DNA from: Phallusia fumigata
Lineage: Eukaryota; Chordata; Ascidiacea; Phlebobranchia; Ascidiidae
Reading direction: 5' to 3'
Assembly: GCA_008931825.1 (NCBI GenBank)
Contig: QXVZ01000597.1
Location: 1 to 64,000, forward strand
Length of the DNA: 64,000 bases
The position numbers and the translations under genes were made by a program. Positions 11,833 through 22,664 of the stretch are shown here, piece after piece. Each line of letters starts with the position of its first letter. Position 1 is the first letter of the stretch. Under the pieces are notes generated by a model. The model saw only the letters and a list, made by a program, of their open reading frames with translations, did no database searches and was not told where the DNA came from.

Positions 11833-14239
11833 TTGGGTCCGAATAATCCAGCAGCCATTAAAAAATAAGTTATTCGGAACCAAACCATGGTACGAGCGTT
11901 ACGCAATTTATAGTTTATTATTTCTATGCAAATTTAAACTTGTTTGTATCTTACATCTTCCTGTTTTGGGATTTTTCGTTGTTTCCAATTTACAACTTAA
12001 GGGGGGGTAGCAGCAAACCCTATAAACTGGTAATAACCCTTGAAGCCTTCCTTAATACGGGTGCAAAGGGTCGGAGAGGAATGATTGCCCAGTTTTGTAA
12101 ATTCCCTACAGGAAGAAGGACAAAAATAGTCACAAACCTTTTTCTTTAGCGTGCCTAAGCTTTACAACACCCCTTGAAACCAAAAAGCAGTTTTGTGGGT
12201 ATTGGAATTCGATTTAAATCTGTTATATTGACCACTGATCCCAGGGTAAAAATATATCTTGATAAAATGTAAATTCATAAGCAAAACAATTTGGTAGTTA
12301 CAATTATGTCACATTTAAATCCATGTTATGAATTCCCAACCATTACTGTGTGATTAAAAAAACTTCTCTTTATTTTCACCTACTCAATGCCCAGAAACTT
12401 GCTCTTATCAATATTACTGTAGTGCTGTTTTATATCGCTTTAATGGTTCTATGACTAAAGCAGTAAATGCCTTAACTTGTTTAGTTTTCTTGACCACCCC
12501 ATTTAATTTGACTTTGTCAAATTGTTACTTCAACCTTTAAAGTTTCTTCAATTGTTTTGGGGGCTTGTGTCGATTTTTGCTTGTTTATTACTTTGTGCTT
12601 TGTCTTGCTTATATGCCACTGCAAAGAGGATTTGATCCAGTAATTAAAAAAACATGTTTTTAAAATACTGACAGTAAAAAGGAAAAGATCAGTAAGAGAT
12701 GCTATCAATAAAACACAAAATCCTTTCAAAGTGTGGTATCATATACAAGCATGATTTCTTGACTTTAGATAGTGCATTTATACCAGTGTGTTTTAGCTTA
12801 GTCTGTGTTTATGCTTTTGGTAAGAATTGAAAAAACAAAACAAACTAATTGAGGGTCATTTTTTATGTCAAACTATAACATGTGTTCCTATGGTTTTACG
12901 TAACACTCAACTTCTGTCAGTTTAAATTTTTTATGTTTTGTGTTAGCTTGTCTTTGAAAACAACTCTACCTTACTATTCTTTGCACATTTCTTCTGCCAT
13001 GGTCATTACGATTTTGTTTGTCCAATCTTGTAAATCTGCAGGATAGCAAACACAACATTTAAACTTTTTTGTCCAGCTTTACGGTGAAATTGTTTTTCAC
13101 TTTTAAATTTAGCAAGCATCATTGTTTTGTTCTTTAAATTATCCTAAAGTTTGGTTGTGTAGCAGAGTAAAAGCAAACTATCTTGAGTTAAGTTTTAAGT
13201 CAGAAAGACAAGAAAGATCACAATGAAACTCAAACAACTAAGATTTTCCACCTAAAAACAATTCTTACTATCCATATGTTATGATTGGATACATGCCAAT
13301 AACGAAAGCTTTGCTTGCAATAAATACAAAATGGTACAGTGTAATTCTCACCTCTTTCTAACTGCATTTAAAGTTTTTTTCAGTGAAGTTGATTTAAAAA
13401 CACTTGCATACAACAACTGTTGTGAATACCATTGACTTGTTACTTGATCGTCGGCAATTTTGCGCAACAAACTTAACTTGTAAACCAAAGTCTAACCCCA
13501 AAACACTCCCGCATTTAATTAACACACTACAAACAAATTACAACAAAAATACCGGGAACAATTTGTTTTGTGGGAAAATTATTCATGCGTGAAATTAAAA
13601 ACAATATTTTAAAATTTGCGGGGTTAGAAAAGTACAAACGTTTACATGTACGCAAATTAATTTTACGTTTACTTTCATTTTTCATTTTCCGGAAACGGTT
13701 TAACGCCTGCTTCATAATGTTACCTGCCTTATTGCAGTTTGGTTCGATCAGGTTAATTTGCCCTTTTCCTATTTATGTTAGGTGATGACTTGAATTCAAT
13801 CCCTAATGTTGGGGCAATATGAGTAATATTTCTTGGTTACAAAAGGACAAAATGTCAAAACAGAATTATATCTACAACCTTACAAAAGCTTAATTACCAC
13901 TGGGTCATCTTGGCAATTGCAGGTATTTCTTTCCCTCTGCAAAACGCAAAAGCGTTTATGTTTTCGATTATAGAGCTGACAGAAAAAGTTGATCTTACCT
14001 ATTGAGTCCCATGGGATCTCAAAGATGTCTCAAAAACGTCAGATGACAAGTGGCGTATACTCGTTCAAGGTAACACGATTAAGTGTTTGACACCAAGTAA
14101 ACAGAGAATTAATAAACAATCGCCTTATTCTGTGCTAAGAAATGGCCTCGGGGCGTTGCGCATTGGATAAAATCTTAAGAAGTTAAAATGTGATAAACAG
14201 GATCAACTGAGATAGTTTAGACTTGTTTGTCAGAGAAGA
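11833..14239. other. AT-rich intergenic region
   Basis: Lies between the GT31 stop and the first collagen-like gene. Only short open frames without motifs are present. It should contain the GT31 3' UTR and the promoter of the next gene. A weak stretch around 14010-14060 resembles sequence at about 18108-18170, suggesting that the tandem duplication of the next two genes included some 5' flank. Confidence 0.5.
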
Positions 14240-17200
14240 ATGGCGCCCTATGAAAAGCAGATGCGTTTGATAACTCTTGTATGCTTTGTGTCGGTTTTAA
14301 TGTGGAAACCAGTGCTTGGAAGTCAAAAAGGCTGCGCAAGTTACACGATCAACCACAATTATGGAGCAGACGGGCCAACCACTAGTAACTTGTCTTCAAA
14401 CACAATTGGAGGTCCAGTTAGAGGCGAAACGGGAAGGCCAGGAAAAGCTGGACCAGCTGGGCCACCAGGACCGCCAGGTGTTGGAACCCAGGTAGAGCAA
14501 ATTTTTCAACATCAACGTCTACGCATGTAGTTCTATGTCTGAAATGAACTGTGATCCTAAGCAATATCACTGCCAGGTTAAAATGTTTTTTTGTTTTCGA
14601 CCTACCTAGAGGTGCGATTGTATCATAGAAATAGTTGGTTACAAACATGTTTGAAGATTCTGGCATGGCCACTTTCACTTTTTTGGCTCGGTACATGCAT
14701 ATGTCAGTCATTTACAGCTGCAGATGGACATCACTGACTCAAAAGAATACATCTTAAGTTTTTTACTTCTTGTTGCAGGGAGAAAAGGGTAACCAGGGGC
14801 AACCAGGTCAAGATTGTGACGTCACCGAGCTGCAAAAACTACGTCGTCAGGTCGAAGCATTAAATCGATTTTCAGGTAAAGCAAGGTATTAGTTGATGAC
14901 CCATTCCATACAGTTACAAAATTACTTTGATTCAGTCAAGAACAAATGGACAAGAACAAGTTCGGGTTGTGCTTGCTACTTTAACCGAACCCGCACAGAC
15001 TGCGCGTGCTGTGACCGGGGAGGATGTCAATGTGACGAAACTCAAAAACACAAGTGTGTCGCTTGTGGGGTTGGAAGCTTATGCGAAATTGGTAATCTTG
15101 CTTTGCCTGCGTAAATTAAATTGCAATGATTTGCTTGTTTTCAAATATCCATCGTCTGTTTGTAGACATCCCGAGAACGTGTGAAGATATCAGTCCTGGT
15201 CACTCTAGAACTTATCTCATTTCACCAAAGCCCGACCTTGTTCAGCCGTTCTACGTCTACTGTGACTTCAGGGGAGATCAACGTAAGTAAACAAAATGCG
15301 TTATAACTACGTTAATCACCAATATTATTCAGTCGATTTGGTCGTTGACTAGACACCTGAAAATAATTTGCTAGTTAACATGCAAGACAGGCGGGTTTTT
15401 AAAACGCATGGATTGTGGTTATAGATCCTCATGTATTTCCGTAACTGACTCGTTTAAACTGTTGTGTCCAGCGATCACCAAAGTCAGCCACGACACCCTT
15501 GCCGAAGTGGAGGTCACTTGTGATGCAGCGCTTTGCTACAAGCGTGACGTCACTTACAACGCAAACATGAACCAGATTGTAGCGCTGATCGACGCCTCAT
15601 CTGCGTGTCAACAATTTATCAAGGTGGGTTGTGCGGTTGCTGCTTGTTGGTGGAATGTACAATTTTTATTGAAAAACATTCGAAAAACACACTTTTTTGT
15701 AAAAAACTGATTAAAGAACGTCTACAATAGTCTCACATGGCCATTTGTGATTTTTAATTTTTTGTCAGCAATTTCTTAGGTAAATATTTCTAAAATCTGT
15801 TGCCATTCAATGCATCAATAAATAAACATGCAATATCGTTTCAACATGCTACGTCATCATCCTAGCTATTCATTGTTAACCATGTCCAGCACACTCTGTA
15901 AAGTTATTGCATCTTCGACCCTGAGATTTAGGTTGCTTTGGCACGCTAAAGGTTTTGAATTTTGAAAAACATTTTTCGAATTTGATAAGCATGGTTTATT
16001 AGTCTATGTTGTACATTCCTACTTGTTGGTTTATTTTGTTTCACTCTGATGGAAAAATCCGGGCACATCTGTTTAATACTCTTGCACTGGACGTATGATA
16101 AATTACCAATTACGATTGGGTTTTTCATTTCAGTATCGTTGCATTGCAAGCGTATTGAATCACAATGGAAGTCCATACGGAGCGTGGGTGTCACGTGATG
16201 GTGACGTCATGAAGTACTGGGGAGGGGCCACTTCGAGACAAAATTATTATTGTGCTTGTGGGGATACAGGTAAACTTCTTGATAAGTTGTCGGGCCAAAA
16301 GGTAAAGGTCTCCGAAAACTGTTGCCTCGAAACTTGGTTGTTAAAGATCGTCACCAAATTAACTAATCGGGATGACCTACAGGAACTTGCGTTGACGCCA
16401 GCAAAAAGTGCAACTGCGACAAGAACAACGCACCAGAAACATCCGATGAGGGGTATATCACTGATAAAACCAAACTGCCAGTGACCAGGTTGATGTTTGG
16501 AGATGCAGGTGGTGCTGGGGAGGACGGATGGCACACACTTGGTAAACTTGAATGCATGGGAACAGGTGAGTAGGGGTTTCAAAATGAGTTTCTGTACACA
16601 CAAGACTTAATTTTTAAACTAAACGTTTGTTAAAGTAATCACTTGTTTACTTAACATACTATAGCAGTTGACTACACACCGCTGTCAAAATTCCTCTTCA
16701 GGGACATGTAAAGGCCTTCTCCGATCAAAATTTGCTCATCCCACTTAAAACATATTTTTCGACGTTTTAACGATGCAATAGGCGCGTATTCATAAGGATC
16801 TGAGCAACGTAGCAACTGAAATAACGTAACAACTTTAAAACACAACAAAGTAAAGCGCGATAAAAGACATGTGCAATAAGGTGTGGCTCGATGAACAAGA
16901 TATTGCAAAACTGAGTCAGCATGTAACCTGCTATTAGTTTAAATATTACAGTACCTGTTTTGCCTTTTAGCCTAAAAATCATGTGATCTGTGAACGGAAA
17001 GATGAACGAACATGGAAGCACGTTTGAATCTGTGTGAATATGTGATGTTGTACAGAATATATCAAAAACGCTATCATTGACTATTAACATGATTTGGTTG
17101 TTCAGCTTTTATTAGGTATCTTTGTGGGCTTGTCCATTGAACGAAGCGGTACTTAAACCAGCGTGTATAAACCATCTTGTAACAAAACTGAATGTTGAAA

Positions 17201-17660
17201 AGAGGAGTGCATTGGGAATCGACTAACATGTTTCATTCACTGAACCAAGCAATTTCTGGCACAGAGAGATTAATGTTGCACGGCAGCCCATGAGTGACAG
17301 GCAAATCAAGTTAAGCAAGCGTGGTGTTGGTCCAATTGGAAAGTCAAATAAGATGGTGCGTTGATGGTACCGACCATCAGCTGAACCTCGAAAGTTCTGT
17401 CGATTCAAACTCAACAACTTCCCCAGGATGTTGTAGAACAGAAAGTCAAAGAACAGTGCCAATGAAGGAAGGTCACATCTTGCAATGCGTAACTTCGCAC
17501 AAACGTAGCTCAGATATAAAAGTGTCCAATGGAGAAGTAGGGGACACGCTTTGCTGTTGTGAAAAACAACGTTTCCAAAGCTAACCTCAGGTAATTTGCG
17601 GGCAGATACCGCGGTAAAACAATCGCACTTCTGTACGGTGACTGTGTTTATCGTAAGGTC
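14218..17660 (+). repeat. Segmental tandem duplication, unit 1
   Basis: The unit covers the first collagen-like gene and about 1 kb of 3' flank. Recognisable blocks (for example the stretch at 16950-17180 and around 17465-17640) recur in the same order after the second gene. Exons and several introns are nearly identical between units, while intron 1 and the distal flank have diverged. Unit ends are approximate. Confidence 0.7.
14240..16573 (+). CDS. Secreted collagen-like / CNTNAP-fibrinogen-like protein, copy 1
   Basis: Exons: 14240-14491, 14779-14875, 14936-15091, 15166-15282, 15472-15623, 16134-16269, 16383-16573; total 1101 nt, 366 residues. Order: signal peptide (about 1-27, ending VLG|S); a linker with N-glycosylation sites; about 12 collagen-like Gly-X-Y triplets with one interruption at the exon 1/2 border (GRPGKAGPAGPPGPPG, then GEKGNQGQPGQD); a short heptad-like helix (LQKLRRQVEALNRFS); an exon-3 block very rich in cysteine (CACYFNRTRTDCACCDRGG); then a C-terminal module resembling the fibrinogen-like part of CNTNAP/neurexin IV (RTCEDI, FYVYCDF, YNANMNQI, YWGGAT, YYCACGDTG, CNCDKN, LPVTRLMFGDAG). 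The stop TAG follows CMGTGE directly; the same site reads as a splice donor, so a longer form is possible. Architecture recalls ficolins (collagen stalk plus fibrinogen-like head) but with a CNTNAP-type head. Ligand unknown. Followed by a near-identical paralogue. Confidence 0.8.
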
Positions 17661-18341
17661 TCAACCTTTGCGAGCGAAGGCAGAACCAGTGAACCATCCT
17701 GAAAACTGTGTTGTTTAGGGCTCGTATGTAGAAACTTGGATAGCACTTTAGGGGTGTTAGTGCAGAGGGAGCTATTTTTTCCAACCACTTCGTAAAGCAT
17801 TCACGTAATCGTCATTCAATTGTAAAATCACCTACGCAATAAAAAACTTTTTGTCACAACGGAAAATTTTGCGTTATTGATCCGTGACCGACTGAATCCG
17901 CAACTTAGCTAAATCGAGAATAAGTTTCTGCATGCCGCTAAGCCGGCCTGGTAATCCTGGGATTAGCTAAGCCTCGCATCACGCCAAACCTTGGTACAAA
18001 GTAAGCCAGGTTTTGGTATTCGCTCCTATCTGTTCAAAACGTGGCAGTGGTATGCATAAAATCGGTTGTTTTTTAATCTTAAAAGTTAGTAAAGAAGGTT
18101 GGTCCAAACCACTATGAGTTTCACGGGGGTCTCAGGTGCCCCACAAACGTCGGATATCAAGTGACCTACAGAACGATCGGGTGTTTCGATTCCTAGTATA
18201 CGGGCTGTCGCATAAACTAACAAATCGCTGAATTCTTTCGAAGGCAACTGTTTGTATTCATTTTTCCTTTAACAACATCTTACGAAGTTTAAATATAAAA
18301 ATAACAGGAACTATAGACACAGGCTTGTTTGTCAGAAAAGT
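16574..18341. other. Intergenic region between the tandem paralogues
   Basis: The first kilobase is duplicated downstream of copy 2. Open frames at about 17321-17584 are not conserved in the paralogous flank and are not called as genes. The remainder should be the promoter of copy 2; no TATA box stands out. Confidence 0.5.
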
Positions 18342-21119
18342 ATGGCGCCCTATGAAAACCAGATGCGTTTGATAACTCTTGTATGCTTTGTGTCGGTTTT
18401 AATGTGGAAACCAGTTCTTGGAAGTCAAAAAGGCTGCGCAAGTTACACAATCAACCACAATTACGGAGCAGACGGGCCAACAACCAATAACTTGTCTTCA
18501 AACACAACTGGAGGTCCAGTTAGAGGCGAAACGGGAAGGCCAGGAAAAGCTGGACCAGCTGGACCACCAGGACCACAAGGCGTTGGCGTCAAGGTAGAGT
18601 AAACTTTTTAACATCAACGTCTATACAAATAATAAAAATGAACTGAGATGTGTTCTTGGTTATGTTTTTGCCTGGAAAAAATTCAAAACTTTCTAATTTT
18701 TTCTACCTCAAAACACAATTAACGTCATTTTGCAAATCCTTTATTTTGCAAAGAGAATCATTTTAAGACAAACTGAAGTTCCAAAACACTCACAGTGCCC
18801 ATTTGTTATTTCATTTCGGGTTATGTTCAAAACTGTACAGGTGATGCTCGACTGATCACCAAGCGTTCTATGTCCCCAGTGGTCGCCCTTATACACGTGA
18901 AGTAGCAATATATTGTTCGCCAATGTTTATGCTTTGAAATTAGAATTTTGACCTTCCTGAGTTGTGGAACTCTCGCCGGTTACAGGGAGAACGCTTTGAT
19001 GATTCTTGAGTCGCAACTTTTATTCTTTACTTATTGTAACGAGATAAGACTTTTCTCGAATACGAGAATTAATTTGTATTTGCTGAGCCGAGTGCCGAAC
19101 ATGAAAAACACCGATGCTCAGTTCCAAGTACTTGGTTTTGACTCAGCTCGGTCCATCCCTACTAAATGTGCCAGTGGATTGCAGTTGCACTTACTCAAAA
19201 AAAAAAACTCTTAAGTTCTTTACTTCTTGTTGCAGGGAGAAAAGGGTAACCAGGGGCAACCAGGACAAGATTGTGACGTAATGGAGCTGCAAAAATTACG
19301 TCACCAGGTCGAAGCATTGAATCGATTTTCAGGTAAAGTAAAAGTTGAGGCATGCGATGATAACCCATGCCATACAGTTACAAAATTACTTTGATTCAGT
19401 CAAGAACAAATGGACAAGAACAAGTTCGGGTTGTGCTTGCTACTTTAACCGAACCCGCACAGACTGCGCGTGCTGTGACCGGGGAGGATGTCAATGTTAC
19501 GAAACTCAAAAACACAAGTGTGTCGCTTGTGGGGTTGAAAGCTTGTGCAAAAATGGTAAGTTTATTAGTTTGCAAAATATCTACATTCCAGCAAATGTCA
19601 AAAGAGACACAAAGGGCAAAACAATCATTCCAACTATTTTGTGCTAAATTTTTAGTTGGTAGATCCTCAGTTTATTTGTAGACATCCCGAGAACGTGTGA
19701 AGATATCAGTCCTGGTCACTCTGGAACTTACCTCATTTCACCAAAGCCCGACCTTGTTCAGCCGTTCTACGTCTACTGCGACTTCAGTGGAGATCAACGT
19801 GAGTAAACAAAATGGGTTAAAACCACGTTATTCACCATCAGTTATGTTCTTGACCACCTGAAAATAATCGGCCCCTTAACGTGCAAGGCAAGCGGGTTTA
19901 AAACAAAGTCTTATCAATGCGGACGAAATGAAATTTGAACATGTAAGAGGGTTTAATGTTACTGATTTGTTAAACTGTTGTGTACAGCGATCACCAAAGT
20001 CAGCCACGACACTCTTGCCGAATTGGAGGTCACGTGTGATGCGGCGCTTTGCTACAAGCGTGACGTCACATACAACGCAAACATGAACCAGATTGTAGCG
20101 CTGATCGACGCCTCATCTGAGTGCAAACAATTCATCAAGGTGGGTTGTGCGGTTGCTGCTTGTTGGTGGAATGTACAGTTTTTATTGAAAAAGATTCGAA
20201 AACAAACATTTTTGTAAAAACTCATTAAAGAACGTCTACAACAGTCTCACATGGCCATTTGTGTTTTTTATTTTTTGTCAGCAATTTTTAAGCCAAATAT
20301 TTCTAAAATATGATGCCATTCAATGCATTAATGGGAAAAAATGCAATATCGTTTCAACATGATAAGTCATCCTCCAAACGTTCCAATGTCATCCATGTCC
20401 GGAAAATCCTGTAAAGTCGTAGCACCTTTGACCCTGAGATTTTGGTTGCCGTTACACGCTAAAGATATTTACGTATGACACAAAGATACTGATGAAACAA
20501 AATTTCACCAGGAGTACGCTGTGTTCGCTTTCGGGCCGAGTGTATAACCGCTGGTTCAATTTTTTCTCCGCTTTTGACGATCCTCAACAATTGCGGTTAA
20601 AAATCCGGGTACATCTGTTTAATCCCCTCGCACTGGAACTATGATAAATTACCAATTACGTTTGGATTTTTCATTTCAGTACCGTTGCATTGGAAGCGTA
20701 TTGCTTTACAATGGAAGTCCATACGGAGCGTGGGTGTCACGTGATGGTGACGTCATGAAGTACTGGGGAGGGGCCACTTCGAGACAAAATTATTATTGTG
20801 CTTGTGGAGAGACAGGTAAACTTCTTGATAAGTTGTCAAGCCCAAAGATGAAGGTCTCCAAAAACTGTTGTCTCGAAACTTAATTGTCAAAGATCGTCAC
20901 CAAATTAACTAATCGGGATGACTTACAGGAACTTGCGTTGACGCCAGCAAAAAGTGCAACTGCGACAAGAACAACGCACCAGAAACATCCGATGAGGGGT
21001 ATATCATCGATAAAACCAAACTGCCAGTGACCAGGTTGATGTTTGGAGATGCAGGTGATGCTGGGGAGGCCGGATGGCACACACTTGGAAAACTTGAATG
21101 CATGAGAACAGGTGAGTAG
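18342..21119 (+). CDS. Secreted collagen-like / CNTNAP-fibrinogen-like protein, copy 2
   Basis: Exons: 18342-18593, 19236-19332, 19400-19555, 19682-19798, 19988-20139, 20680-20815, 20929-21119; again 1101 nt and 366 residues, with every exon the same length as in copy 1. The domain order is the same. Differences are few and scattered: K6N in the signal peptide, changes in the serine/threonine linker, PQGVGVK for PPGVGTQ in the collagen segment, VMELQ for VTELQ, CYETQ for CDETQ in the cysteine block, DAGDAGEAG for DAGGAGEDG near the end, and CMRTGE for CMGTGE at the C-terminus. Both copies look intact, so both are probably expressed. Identical exon lengths and similar late introns point to a recent duplication or conversion; introns 1 and 5 are less alike. 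Confidence 0.8.
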
Positions 21120-21713
21120 GGGTTTCAAAATGAGCTTCTGTACACGCAAGACTTGTTTTCTACACTAGCTTTGTAAACGCTTGTTAAAGTAATGACTGGT
21201 TTACTTAATATACTACAGTTAACCGCTGTGTCAAAATTCCTCTTCAAGGACATAAAGGCCTACTCCAATCAAATTGTTGCTCGCCTAACTTAAAACGTGT
21301 TTCGTTTCCGACGTTTCATCGATTCAATCGGTGCGTCTTTATCAGTGAACTGACCTATTTGGTGACCGAAATAACGTAACACATTTAAACACAAAAAAGT
21401 AAAGCGCGATAAGAGACAAGTGCAAGAATGCGTGGCTACATAATAAAGATATAGCAAAACTGAGTGAGCATATAACCTGCTATTAGTTCAAATATTACAG
21501 CATCTGTTTTGCCTTTTAGCCTAAAATCATGTGATCTGTGAACGGAACGATGAACGAACATGGAAGCACGTTTGAATCTGTGTGAATATGTGATGTTGTA
21601 CAGAATATATCAAAAACGCAATTATTGGCTATTAACATGATATGACTGTTGAGCTTTTATTAGGCATCTTTGTGGGCTTGTGCATTGAATGAAGTGGTAC
21701 TTGTGTGGAATCT

Positions 21714-21950
21714 ATGCAGGCTCTTCTGGTAGATATATTTTGCGCACCGACGTTTCGACGTTCTATACGGGTCGGAATGACCCGAGGAAGACGACCTGTA
21801 TTTTCCAGAAGAGCCTGCATAAATATAATCAACAATGTTACTGCCAGAGAACTTGAGTATAGTAAATATTTGTAATGCAAACGTTTCGATAATAGTTGTT
21901 GTCTGTAACACTGATGATATTTTTACAAGTTCCCTGGCAGTTACGTTTTA
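21714..21950. mobile_element. Fold-back type dispersed repeat inserted in duplication unit 2
   Basis: Contains a perfect 16-base inverted repeat, ATGCAGGCTCTTCTGG (21714-21729) and its complement (21805-21820), and beside it a second imperfect inverted repeat (21834-21855 against 21926-21947). No open frame. Absent from the matching place after copy 1, so it probably inserted after the duplication. The CTGGCAGTTACGT motif is shared with 7121-7145 and, weakly, 36318-36338. Confidence 0.55.
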
Positions 21951-22193
21951 ATTTTGCAGAAAACTGGTACTCTAAATTTTGCGAAGTTGAAATGTTAAGA
22001 ATGTAGCAGGTCACATCTTGCGATGACGATTTTGCACATAATCAGTTTACATAGAAAAATGGAGAATTACGGGAAATGCTTCGCGCTTTGAAAAATAACG
22101 ACCGATTCTAAAGCTAACCTTCAGTATTGTTAGCAAGCAGATACCCCGATAAAAAGATCGCATTACATTTTACAGCGACTGAATTTATTGAAA

Positions 22194-22199
22194 TTTCTC
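22194..22199 (-). terminator. Candidate poly(A) signal of CREB3L
   Basis: AATAAA on the minus strand about 410 bases past the CREB3L stop. No closer AATAAA was found on that strand, so the stress-element cluster may lie inside the 3' UTR. Confidence 0.4.
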
Positions 22200-22308
22200 A
22201 ACCAGAGCAAACAAAGGCAAAACATGTCAAAAATAGCGAGATACTATACAGTGCAATCAAAAAACCGGAAAAAGTAAGGATTGTCGTCGCTCAGCCGTGA
22301 CGACACAG

Positions 22309-22664
22309 CCAATCAGCAGTGGCCACGAACATCTCCCTTATAAATAATCTCACTCGTAAAAAAACTTTCTTGAACTGCGGGTCGGCTTCACACCAATGGA
22401 CTGCTTCCACGTCATCGATCGGTCACGTCATCTTGTGACGTCATCGGGCAGATCATCGTAGGAATGGGCGGGAAACATTTAAACGCACAATGATTGGTGC
22501 ACACAGCCAAAGAAAAACTCCAAAGCTCGCGATATGATTGGCTGGCATGGTCACGTGGTCACCAAACTCCGCGACGTAGTTCGCCAGTCCGGTCACGTGA
22601 TCCCACGCTTACAAGTCGTCGTTGCGCAGAATCTTGCGCGGCGGTTCTGTGACCGCATCACGTG
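22309..22664. promoter_or_regulatory. Stress-response motif cluster: two perfect ERSEs, CRE, E-boxes, TATA
   Basis: Two exact CCAAT-N9-CCACG ER-stress elements lie at 22309-22327 and 22393-22411, in the same orientation. Between them is TATAAATA (22339-22346), 11 bases after the first. A full CRE TGACGTCA is at 22436-22443, with TCACGTCA at 22423-22430. CACGTG occurs at 22552-22557, 22594-22599 and 22659-22664; the last two flank or lie in the final CREB3L exon. Reverse CCAAT boxes occur near 22490 and 22536. ERSE is the known binding site of ATF6/XBP1 with NF-Y, and CREB3-family factors also bind ERSE/CRE-type sites. Which transcript it controls is not visible. Confidence 0.65.

Larger units (their letters stand above)
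18320..22175 (+). repeat. Segmental tandem duplication, unit 2
   Basis: Second unit, spaced about 4.1 kb from the first at the 5' end and about 4.5 kb at the 3' end. The extra length at the 3' side is largely a roughly 240 bp stem-loop repeat near 21710-21950 that unit 1 lacks. Ends are approximate. Confidence 0.7.

Noticed and set aside
17321-17584. Eighth exon of collagen-like copy 1
   Set aside because: No acceptor fits the required phase convincingly and the frame is not kept in the paralogous flank; a stop directly after CMGTGE is simpler.
14240-21119. Possible v-Themis-type self-incompatibility ligands of Ciona
   Set aside because: v-Themis proteins are fibrinogen-like, but the known loci contain a polycystin-like s-Themis gene on the opposite strand. 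No such gene is here, and the head is of CNTNAP type.
22397-22462. A 21-codon frame downstream of the TATA box in the ERSE cluster
   Set aside because: Too short, no splice support and no conservation evidence; not called as a gene.
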